Origin: Planctomycetota bacterium | GTDB lineage: Bacteria > Planctomycetota > Uabimicrobiia > Uabimicrobiales > Uabimicrobiaceae | Reading direction: 5' to 3' | Length of the DNA: 60,175 bases | Assembly: GCA_029260735.1 (NCBI GenBank) | Contig: JAJDCR010000127.1 | Coordinates: 1-60,175 of the forward strand | Translations under genes and position numbers: made by a program | Notes under the pieces: model-generated | Database searches by the model: none | The model's input: only the letters and a program-made list of their open reading frames with translations | What the model was told of the DNA's origin: nothing | Shown: positions 35,401 to 43,360 of the stretch, piece after piece | Layout: the number at the start of each line of letters is the position of its first letter | How positions within the stretch are numbered: the stretch's first letter is position 1

Positions 35401-37800
35401 CTTCATCGAGGACATGGACTGGATTGTGCTTCCCTAGAGATTAAGCATTTTGAAAACGAAAAAAAGCTTATCTTTTGTCCAGAAGAAAACATGAATATCT
35501 ACGAAGGTGATTTAAAACGCCGCATACGCCCCTTACATTTAGAAGAGCAGGAATTTACCGAGTCGAGTATAGCTGTTCTAAAAAGCTGGATGCATAGACT
35601 AATCTTAGCTATCAAGCAAGTTCAAAGATACCCTCAAGGAAGCGATTTAATCAAAAAATCTATTTCTGATCTTGTTCAAAGTATGGATGATCTATGGAAA
35701 GAAATCACAGGATTTATTATTAAAGTTCTCCCCGAAAAATTAATCGTAAACTCTTGTGAATTTTCCCTAGAAAACAAATTGCAAGATAGGGTAATTGTAA
35801 ACTTTCATCAACTTCTCACAGAGCACTACATAAATCAATTTAGTTGTATTAAAGAAGCGAGTTTTGAAGAGCTTGAAAAAGTGGTTTCTGCTTTGACTGT
35901 GTCTGGTCAAACCATAGTTCTCAACCCTGAGCATTGGCAAGTTTTTTTAGATGAAAGCAATATTTGCTATATTAACATTGTTCAAAAAAAATATATATCC
36001 ATGGATAAAGAGAAACTAGAAGTCATCCAAAACGACGCACCAAAAGCTCCTTTAGAAAATAAGGATTCCGAGCTTGATGAAGAGAGTGTTAACTTGCTTC
36101 GAGATCTCTTACGTTATCTTTGTGCCTCTATCGAAAATATCCAACTCTATCCTCCTGAGAGCAAGTTATTAAAATTTTCCATCGACCTACTAGTAAATTC
36201 GATGAACTCTTCCTTAGAGAAAATGGAAAATGTAACTTTTGCTTTAGCAAACAAAGATTTCCTCATCAATAACTATGTTACCAACGAAAACATCTTTGGT
36301 CATCAAATCTCTATTTTGTATAAAATTTTCTTGAAGCAGGGAGTAGAAAGTTGCTCTTTCTTAAAAGGGATTGCCCCCAACGATATCTATACCTTTATTC
36401 AAGAAATTGCTTCACCTAAGAAAAAGGAGAAAACTTTTTGGACCGACTTTCAGAAAAAATTCTCAACAGATAATTTAGTTATCAATCAGCATATATACGA
36501 AGAAATCCAAGTTAAAGAAACAGGAAATACGGGACAAGAGGCATTTAAGAACTTAAGCTTTGGAGACAAAGTTCAGTACATCCTAAAAATGGGAAAAGAT
36601 GATTTTTTAGAGGAAGATGCCAAAGATGGTCTGAAGGAACTCCTGGAAGTTCTTTGGGAACAAAGCGAAGAGGATTTTGAGGCCATCGTTCAAAAAATTA
36701 TCGATTTTTTGAAGTCCAACCTTATTGAAATGCGTTTACAAATGTCTATTCTTATCCGTGATTTACTAGAAGAAGGGCGTCCTCTAATCAAAGAGAAATT
36801 ACTTTTTTTATTAGGCCCAGAAATGGAAGTTTTACTGGCAAGAGAAGAAAACTCTAAAGTTTATCCTGAGCTAGCTCAAATTGCCCAAGAAATAATTGCG
36901 AATAAATACCAAAGTAAAGAATTCAAACACTGTTTAGCTCTCGTCGAAAGAATAATGGAAAAACACCAAGAGAAAGTATGTCCTAAAGCTATCGAAAAAA
37001 TCTTTTCTGATCTAATGTCAAACTCCGTTTTGAATCATCTCCCTTTTGAATTTCACTCTGAAGACCTGAACAGAAAATTCTTCGCCAATGCTTTTTTTCG
37101 AGCGTTGGGCAAAATAGCCAACCCCTTTCTCATAGATGCCATCGAAGAAATTGCCAACTACGAACATCGAAAAAAATTAGCTGTGGTCATCCAAAGCAAC
37201 CAAGAGAATGTAGATCTTTATCTCGATCCCAAACTCTCCTTAAAGACCTCTTTTTTAAAAATAAATCGCTTTTTTGAAGTTTTACTTTTCCTGACAAAAA
37301 CTCCCGAAAAGTTTTATCAGAAATTGATTCAGCATGAAGACGCAAAAGTAATTGATGCAATTCTGAGCAACACTCCTTCCTTAGAAAAAAAGACCGCCGT
37401 TTCTCTTTGCTCTCAAGTTATCTGTAGCTATAACAAAGAAAATACTCTAGTGAACGCTCTTCTGGCTTTAGAAAAAATTAAATCTCCCGATTCCACCGAG
37501 CTCATTATTGGAGTTTCCCAAAGAACAGATAAGTTAAAAATAAAAAAAGGTTGCTACCGCGCCCTAGGCTCGATTCAAGATATAAAAGCACTCCCTTTTC
37601 TCCTGGGAATAGCCTATCAAAAAAGACTTTTCAATTTTTCTGAAAAAGACAACGAAGAGAGACTATTTGCCCAGTATGCTCTCAAGCATTTCTCCGAAGA
37701 AGATATTAAAATAGCAAAACTATCTCTTGAAAATAAAAGATCCCTCCTTCAGAGAATAACTCGCCAAGTCACTCGTAAGATAATGAGCAAAACAGAATAG
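32497..37800 (+). CDS. Giant Ser/Thr kinase 2: kinase, degenerate GGDEF, AAA ATPase, HEAT-like
   Basis: The product has 1,767 residues and is collinear with its neighbours. The kinase (1-270) keeps GEGAAGKVY, VALKAL, HRDIKPSN at about 126 and DFGLA, and again has GTCAYMPLEQ in place of the usual APE box. A GGDEF-like domain lies at about 430-562 (LLNIDHFETYSE; SSSIF where GGDEF would be). The ATPase has Walker A GKPGIGKT near 604 and FLCDNFQWID near 716. The duplicated domain is at about 1021-1130 and 1195-1306 (second copy IQLYPPESKLL). HEAT-like helices close the protein. It starts with GTG, with AGAGGG 8 nt upstream. A PknK-like signal integrator is the closest known architecture. Confidence 0.9.
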   Translation: MEKKFDRYNILNVLGEGAAGKVYLAYDTKLDRNVALKALKGNIDQENVLTRFFREAKVTAKLDHPHIVTVYDVGKFEETHFLTMKYIEGSSLRYIIDSKKASREDSCRWIIEVLSAIHHAHQMNFLHRDIKPSNILIDGEGKAHLVDFGLAKVLEKASSNISQGMILGTCAYMPLEQATAEEADSVDARSDIYSTGAVLYELLTGQKVYDSPTILGMVFWLAQGNVESPTNINPEIPLALNKICLKALEKEKIHRFQSAQEMKEAIENFLGQKKLLTKKISFPKRNPLYRSTQKKALSKDFSRSIRQQKTKSFERDQLSHLSHLSKNFGKKPLEKSLEEKSSSSLLDNPKEESLSKTIPLSQFDTSLQEKIANNKTKETHYTSKKHPLLPKADIASNEKTTKKLPQSKKEKEENNHLKKQAEGLINSKTKFSLVLLNIDHFETYSERVGLLKTQELLQEILEALILSLQKNGQVYRTRSSSIFTLILPKVDLKRAFLVAKALKENILKEKNNFLHISGSNPLSLSGAVVSYPQNATSIDNLIASAQNVLAQAQEKGNLILFAQSFKDFSRQNFSCSEFVPRDLIWQQITKALNKSDSQMILLEGKPGIGKTKISQEIKQKRENVLFYSCRETLVDQPYKAAIYLIDNYFEENPNEVSVIASQMWDEEVHLLKSLVNSFCDLEVKEVPSLSPERVRKFIHQGISFLLENICSRKKIIFLCDNFQWIDQVSLYAFEHIFRKPELSFFMMGTLVRKEKFLMTLPYLKILPRFQVKDYFSVLSLGSFSFEEMKKFLTLILKEPYTPENTTEILFNASQGNPTYIENILKLLFSQEKLKKSSSGWSFAPLSIKDLPSSLEEVIQLLLEKLEEESREFLEQAALMGESFSLKSLGKSTHKSKPEMEDLLKIPKELGVILEKEEGEYSFPPAMQDFIYYKFTEEDFRQEQHHKMGEALNDHFDPLTDDPNLVTYHLHRGHGLDCASLEIKHFENEKKLIFCPEENMNIYEGDLKRRIRPLHLEEQEFTESSIAVLKSWMHRLILAIKQVQRYPQGSDLIKKSISDLVQSMDDLWKEITGFIIKVLPEKLIVNSCEFSLENKLQDRVIVNFHQLLTEHYINQFSCIKEASFEELEKVVSALTVSGQTIVLNPEHWQVFLDESNICYINIVQKKYISMDKEKLEVIQNDAPKAPLENKDSELDEESVNLLRDLLRYLCASIENIQLYPPESKLLKFSIDLLVNSMNSSLEKMENVTFALANKDFLINNYVTNENIFGHQISILYKIFLKQGVESCSFLKGIAPNDIYTFIQEIASPKKKEKTFWTDFQKKFSTDNLVINQHIYEEIQVKETGNTGQEAFKNLSFGDKVQYILKMGKDDFLEEDAKDGLKELLEVLWEQSEEDFEAIVQKIIDFLKSNLIEMRLQMSILIRDLLEEGRPLIKEKLLFLLGPEMEVLLAREENSKVYPELAQIAQEIIANKYQSKEFKHCLALVERIMEKHQEKVCPKAIEKIFSDLMSNSVLNHLPFEFHSEDLNRKFFANAFFRALGKIANPFLIDAIEEIANYEHRKKLAVVIQSNQENVDLYLDPKLSLKTSFLKINRFFEVLLFLTKTPEKFYQKLIQHEDAKVIDAILSNTPSLEKKTAVSLCSQVICSYNKENTLVNALLALEKIKSPDSTELIIGVSQRTDKLKIKKGCYRALGSIQDIKALPFLLGIAYQKRLFNFSEKDNEERLFAQYALKHFSEEDIKIAKLSLENKRSLLQRITRQVTRKIMSKTE

Positions 37801-37848
37801 CTCTTTCGTTTTTTCTTCTCATTTGGTATATTGTTAAAAAATAGCCAC

Positions 37849-37867
37849 AAAAACCATTTAGGTTTTT
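37849..37867 (+). terminator. Weak hairpin after giant kinase 2
   Basis: A 7-bp stem AAAAACC with GGTTTTT closes a 5-nt loop, 48 bp after the stop. The T-run is part of the stem. It may be a weak terminator. Confidence 0.4.
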
Positions 37868-37977
37868 ACACAGGCTTCAAGTTTGTTTATCGTTTTTTTC
37901 CTTTAGGGCAAATGCCTGTAAAGCGCTTGTTTGTTTTTTCATTGGTGAAAAATTTTTAACCTTGGTGGGAACCTTCA

Positions 37978-40900
37978 ATGGAAAAAAAATTTGATCGCTA
38001 TAATATAATCAGAAGTTTGGGAGAAGGGACTTCTGGCAAAGTCTATTTAGCTCAAGACACTAAGTTAGAGCGTAATGTAGCCTTAAAAGTGCTGAAGGGA
38101 AACCTCGAACAAAAAGATCTCCTTGAGCGTTTTTTTAGGGAAGCTCGTGTCACTGCTAAACTCGACCACCCTCATATAGTCATGGTCTACGACTTTGGGA
38201 AGTTAGACCAAAGTCATTTCATTACGATGAAATATATCGAAGGAGCTTCTCTCCAAAGTCTTTTAGATTCTACAAATACTTCTATAGAAGAAGCTTGCCA
38301 ATGGATGATAGAAATATTAGATGCCATTCATCATGCCCATCAAATGAATTTTTTACACCGCGACATTAAACCTTCTAATATTTTAATCGATCTTGAAAGT
38401 AAAAGTCATCTTGTTGATTTTGGTTTAGCCAAAATACTAGAGAAAGCTTCTTCCAACATTTCTCAAGGCATGGTCTTGGGAACTTGTGCTTATATGTCAC
38501 TAGAGCAAGCTACTGCAGGCAAAGTAGATAAGAGAAGCGACATCTACTCTATAGGATCCGTTTTTTATGAAATTTTAACGGGACAAAAAGTATTTGAATC
38601 TTCTACTATCTTAGGAATGGTCTATTGGTTAGCCCAAGGAGATGTCGAGCCTCCTCGTAATATAAATCCAAAAATTCCTTTGCCTTTGAGCCAAATTTGC
38701 TCGAAAGCTATAGAAAGAGATAAAGAAAACCGCTTTCAAAGCGCTATGGAAATGAAAAAAGCCATTGAAAACTTTCTCTCCCACAAATACCAAGGAACCA
38801 AAAAAATTTCTCTTCCGAAAAAAGAGCAAGATTGGCAAGCTCCCTCAGCCAAAACAAGAGCTTTAACTCAAAGATTTTCTAATTCTATACTAGGGCAAAA
38901 AACAAAATCTTACAAAAGAGATCAGCTCCCTTCCTTTATAGCAAGTCGTATGAGGACAGAAAAAACAGTAAGGCTTCCCAAAAAAGATGATTCAAAGCAA
39001 GATAGCCTGCCAAAAGAAGAACCAGCAAAAACATTTATTCTTCCGCATGGCCATGCCTCATTGGAAAAAAAACCTGTCCATACAGATTCGAAAACCGAGC
39101 CTTCCCCAAGTTCGGATGAAATAACAGTTCCTATCGAAAATTTTATCCCAATGAGTCCTTCTTCAAAAGCCTTCCACTCTCGATTTAAAAAAACATTTGA
39201 GTATCAGCAAGTAAGTCCAGAGAATGATAAAAATAATGAGGAAGATTGTTTAAAAAATCAAATAGATGGCTTCATAAAATCTCAGTCAAGATTTACTCTA
39301 GTTTTAATAGACTTAGACCACTTCAGTGACTATTGTGAAATTGCGGAGTTACAAGAAATCCAAAAATTACTCCAAAAATTTTTGGAAATTATAGTTCTAA
39401 GCATACCAAAGAACGCTTATGTTTATAGAGCCATTGCTTCTTCTTCTTTTATATTTATATTACCTGAAACAGATTCCGAGAAAGCTTTTCTTTTGGCCGA
39501 AACTATAAGAGAAAGCATGTTAAAGGAAAAAGAAAATTTTCCCCAACTTACAGAGCATTTTCTTCTTAGCCTCAGTGGGTCAGTGGTCACATATCCAGAG
39601 ACAGCAACAAATATTGATGATTTATTTTCTTCCGCTCAAAATTTACTCGTCCAAGCCAAAGAAAAAGAAAACCTCATTTTGTATGTTCAAAGCATGCAAT
39701 ACCTCCCCAAGCAAAATTTTTCTTGCTTAGAATTTGTCCCCAGAGACTTAATGGAGAGTAAAATAGCAGAAGTTTTGGAAAAAAAAGGTAGTCAAATGCT
39801 TTTACTAGAAGGAACTCTGGGAATTGGAAAAACAAGAATTTCTCAAGAAATAGAGCAAATAGGAGAGGATGACAATGTTTTTTTCTACACTTGCCGAGAA
39901 ACTTTCGTCGATCATCCTTATCGTACCGCTACTTATCTTATTAACAACTATCTCCAAAAAAATCCCAAACAAATACCTTTAATTTCAGCCCAAATGTGGG
40001 ATGAAGAAGTTTCTTTGCTGAAACCTATTCTCAAATCTTTTCGAGGTATCGAAACAGATCCTCCTTCTGCTCTTGCTCCTGATAAACTTCGCAAATCCAT
40101 CCACCAAGGGATTTGTTTCATTTTGGAGCACATTTGCTCTCGGCAGCACATTACTTTAGTTATAGACAACTTCCAATGGGTAGACCAAGTGAGCCTCTAT
40201 GCTTTTGAACATGTTTTCCGAAGCCCAGAGTGTCATTTTTTTATGATCCCTGCTTTACTTCAAGAAAAAGACTCTCCCATCAACTCTCCTTGTATGAAGA
40301 TGCTCCCTCGCTTTCAGATGAAAGACTATTTTTCAACTATTCATCTGGAGCCTTTTTCCGACAAAGAAATGGAAGCATTTTTAATTTCTGTTTTAGAACA
40401 TCCGTATACTCCTGAAAGAACACTTAATGTTCTTTTTCAAGCCTCCCGAGGAAATCCTACATACATTGAAAACGTTTTAAAGTTACTTTTCTATCAAAGA
40501 AAGCTAAAAAGAACTTCTTTTGGTTGGAGTTTTGATTTTTTATCCCTAGAAGATCTCCCTGATGGCTTAGAAGAGCTGACCCAGATTCTTTTCAAGGAAC
40601 TAGAAAAGGAATCTTTAGAAATTCTCGAGGAAGCGGCTTTGATAGGAGAAAATTTTCAGTTTAATGAGCTTGAGAAAATCACCCAAAAATCTAGAGCTGA
40701 AATGGAAAACCTCCTTCAAATTCCTGAGGAACTTGGTCTTATCGCAAAAAAATCGGATGGAAAATATGCTTTTCAACCAGCAATGCAAGACTTTATCTAT
40801 CATCAGTTGCCTGAAGATATTCGCAAAGATAAGCATCATAAAATAGGAAAAATGCTTGATGATAACTTTGATCCATTAGTCGATGATCCTAGCCATGTCC

Positions 40901-43266
40901 TCTATCATTTTTACCGAGGGCATGGGATAAATGATGCCAGCATAGAAGTCAAAAAATTTGAAAAGGAAAGAAAACTAGTTTTTTCCCCTGAAGAAAATCC
41001 CCAGATATATGCAGGTACCATGAAGCGCCGTATAAGGCCTGTAAACTTAGAAGATCAAGAGCTTAATGAATCAACGACAGTTCCTATGGTAAGAGTTTGG
41101 ATGCGAGAGCTTGTTTTAGCGGTTCAACAAGTCCAAAGATATCCTAAAGGAAGTCATTTTATCGAAAACTCCATTTCTGATCTTTTTCAAGGCCTAAGTA
41201 ATTTGTTCAAAGAAATCACTGGTTTTATCATTGAAGTTCAGTCAGATAAATTGATGATAAACTCTTATGAATTTACTTTAGAAGATAACGTGGTTGCGAA
41301 TTTTCATCAACTCCTCAAGGAACATTACATAAATCAATGGACTTGTATAAAAGAAGTTACTCTGGAAGAGCTCGAAAAACTAGTCTCGGTTTTGACTATC
41401 TTTGGACAAACGATCGCTCTAAATCCAGAGTACTGGAATGTATTCTTGGATGAAAGCAATATTTGCTATATCAACATTGTCCAAAAAAAATATATAGAAA
41501 AAGAAGATATCCTAAAGAAGAGCCAGAAAATTCTTTTGGAAAACACAGAAGGCTCGGAGTTAGATGAAGAAAGCGTTATTTTACTACGTAATGTTATACG
41601 CTATTTCTGTGCCTCCGTTGAAAACGTGCAACTGTATCCTCCTGAAAGTAAGCTCTTAAAGTTTTCCATCGATTTACTGGTAGGATCTATAAATTCTTCC
41701 TTAGAAAAAATGGAAAGTATAACTTTTGCCTTGGCCAACAAAGATTTCTTAGTCAATAACTATGTTGCCAACGAAAAAACTTTTGGCCATCAAATTACTC
41801 TTTTGTATAAAATTTTCTCTGACCAAGGAATTAGTAGCTGCTCTTTTTTAAGAGGCATCAAGGATCGTGATATTGACCTATTTGTCCAAGAAATATCCTC
41901 TCTAGAAAAGAAAGAAGAAGCTTTTTGGATAGATTTCTCCAAAAAACTTCCGAATAATTTAACTATCAATCAACATGTGTACGAAGAGCTACAAATAGTA
42001 GATACTATAGACAATGCTCCAGAGTTATTTGAAAACATGGATTTGAAAGAGAAAGTTCAACATGTATTGGACGTCGGGAAAGATGATTTTTTGCAAGAAG
42101 ATGCCAAGGAGGGACTCAACGAATTATTAGAAACACTTTCCCAACAAAACCAAGATGAACTGGAAATAATTATAGAAAAAATGGTGGAGTTTTTAAAATC
42201 TAACCTTGTGGAAATGCGCTTACAAATAGCAATACTTATCGGAGATTTATTAGAGAATAGTCTGCCTCCCATAAAAGCAAAATTACTTCTATCTTTAGAA
42301 CCAGAGATGGAACAGATATTGAAAAAAGAAGAATACTCCAAAGTTTACCCAAAATTAAGTAAAATTGCTCAGCATGTTATTATTGAAAAATACAAAAAGA
42401 AAGAGTTCAAAAATTGTATAGCTTTAGTCCAAAGGATGATGGAAAAACACAAAGAAAAGCTATGTCCCGAATCTACGGAAAAAATTATCCGCGATCTTTT
42501 GTCCAACACTGCTATGAGCGATATTCCTTTTGAACTCAACACAGAAGATCTCAGTAAAAAGTTTTTTATCAACGCCTTTTTTAAAACAGTAGGAAAAATT
42601 GCCGATCCTTTTATTGTTAATGCGATTGGAGAAATTGCTAGCCAAGAGAATAGAAAAAAACTAGCCCAGATTATCCACGGAAATCAAGATAATATTGATC
42701 GTTATCTTGAACCAAAGCTCTCTCAGGAAAACCCTTTTTTACAACTAAGTCGCTTTTTTGAAGTTTTACCCTTGCTCACAAAAGAGCCTGAAAAGTTCTG
42801 TCAAGGTTTAGTCTTACACAAAGACACAAAAGTCATCGACTTGATTCTGAGCTATGCTCCTTCTTTAAAAGAAGAAGCTGCTGTAGCTCTTTGTTCTCAA
42901 ATTATCCACAAATACGATAGAGAAAACACAATCGTCAACGCTCTTTTGGCATTAGAGAAAATTAAATCTCCTGACACAATTGAGCTCATTACGGAAGTTT
43001 CTCAAAAGACAGACAAGCTACGTATAAAAAAAGGCTGCTACCGAGCTTTAAGCTCAATAGGAGATATCAGAGCACTTCCGCTTTTAGTAGAGACTGCTTA
43101 CCAAAAAAGTCTTTTTTCTTCGGAAGAAGAAAAGGAAGAGAAACTGTTTGCTCAATACGCTCTCAAGAATTTCTCAGAGAAAGATATAGAGAAGGCTAAA
43201 ACAGCTTTTGAAAAAAGCCAATCCTTATCAAAAAGAATTATCAATAAAATTACTCGCAATAAATAA
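37978..43266 (+). CDS. Giant Ser/Thr kinase 3: kinase, degenerate GGDEF, AAA ATPase, HEAT-like
   Basis: The protein has 1,762 residues and starts MEKKFDRYNI like kinase 2. The kinase domain keeps GEGTSGKVY, VALKVL, HRDIKPSN and DFGLA; the APE box reads SLEQ. The GGDEF-like domain (about 438-567) keeps DLDHF but has ASSSF where GGDEF would be. The ATPase has Walker A GTLGIGKT near 613 and VIDNFQWVD near 724. Both copies of the helical YPP domain (about 1027-1135 and 1197-1309) and the C-terminal HEAT-like region are present. It is closest to kinase 2, notably in the second YPP copy. It converges on the minus-strand amidase gene, 94 bp away. Confidence 0.9.
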   Translation: MEKKFDRYNIIRSLGEGTSGKVYLAQDTKLERNVALKVLKGNLEQKDLLERFFREARVTAKLDHPHIVMVYDFGKLDQSHFITMKYIEGASLQSLLDSTNTSIEEACQWMIEILDAIHHAHQMNFLHRDIKPSNILIDLESKSHLVDFGLAKILEKASSNISQGMVLGTCAYMSLEQATAGKVDKRSDIYSIGSVFYEILTGQKVFESSTILGMVYWLAQGDVEPPRNINPKIPLPLSQICSKAIERDKENRFQSAMEMKKAIENFLSHKYQGTKKISLPKKEQDWQAPSAKTRALTQRFSNSILGQKTKSYKRDQLPSFIASRMRTEKTVRLPKKDDSKQDSLPKEEPAKTFILPHGHASLEKKPVHTDSKTEPSPSSDEITVPIENFIPMSPSSKAFHSRFKKTFEYQQVSPENDKNNEEDCLKNQIDGFIKSQSRFTLVLIDLDHFSDYCEIAELQEIQKLLQKFLEIIVLSIPKNAYVYRAIASSSFIFILPETDSEKAFLLAETIRESMLKEKENFPQLTEHFLLSLSGSVVTYPETATNIDDLFSSAQNLLVQAKEKENLILYVQSMQYLPKQNFSCLEFVPRDLMESKIAEVLEKKGSQMLLLEGTLGIGKTRISQEIEQIGEDDNVFFYTCRETFVDHPYRTATYLINNYLQKNPKQIPLISAQMWDEEVSLLKPILKSFRGIETDPPSALAPDKLRKSIHQGICFILEHICSRQHITLVIDNFQWVDQVSLYAFEHVFRSPECHFFMIPALLQEKDSPINSPCMKMLPRFQMKDYFSTIHLEPFSDKEMEAFLISVLEHPYTPERTLNVLFQASRGNPTYIENVLKLLFYQRKLKRTSFGWSFDFLSLEDLPDGLEELTQILFKELEKESLEILEEAALIGENFQFNELEKITQKSRAEMENLLQIPEELGLIAKKSDGKYAFQPAMQDFIYHQLPEDIRKDKHHKIGKMLDDNFDPLVDDPSHVLYHFYRGHGINDASIEVKKFEKERKLVFSPEENPQIYAGTMKRRIRPVNLEDQELNESTTVPMVRVWMRELVLAVQQVQRYPKGSHFIENSISDLFQGLSNLFKEITGFIIEVQSDKLMINSYEFTLEDNVVANFHQLLKEHYINQWTCIKEVTLEELEKLVSVLTIFGQTIALNPEYWNVFLDESNICYINIVQKKYIEKEDILKKSQKILLENTEGSELDEESVILLRNVIRYFCASVENVQLYPPESKLLKFSIDLLVGSINSSLEKMESITFALANKDFLVNNYVANEKTFGHQITLLYKIFSDQGISSCSFLRGIKDRDIDLFVQEISSLEKKEEAFWIDFSKKLPNNLTINQHVYEELQIVDTIDNAPELFENMDLKEKVQHVLDVGKDDFLQEDAKEGLNELLETLSQQNQDELEIIIEKMVEFLKSNLVEMRLQIAILIGDLLENSLPPIKAKLLLSLEPEMEQILKKEEYSKVYPKLSKIAQHVIIEKYKKKEFKNCIALVQRMMEKHKEKLCPESTEKIIRDLLSNTAMSDIPFELNTEDLSKKFFINAFFKTVGKIADPFIVNAIGEIASQENRKKLAQIIHGNQDNIDRYLEPKLSQENPFLQLSRFFEVLPLLTKEPEKFCQGLVLHKDTKVIDLILSYAPSLKEEAAVALCSQIIHKYDRENTIVNALLALEKIKSPDTIELITEVSQKTDKLRIKKGCYRALSSIGDIRALPLLVETAYQKSLFSSEEEKEEKLFAQYALKNFSEKDIEKAKTAFEKSQSLSKRIINKITRNK

Positions 43267-43360
43267 TAAAGTTCAACACATAATTGAAGTAGAAAAAGAC
43301 CAACTCCATCAAGCCGATTAAGGCAGCTTGGCAAAACGAACAAACTCTGTAAAAAATTTG

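Noticed and set aside
43267..43360. Hairpin CAAGC...GCTTG between the convergent giant kinase 3 and amidase genes
   Set aside because: Only a 5-bp stem with a long loop and no T-run; too weak to call.
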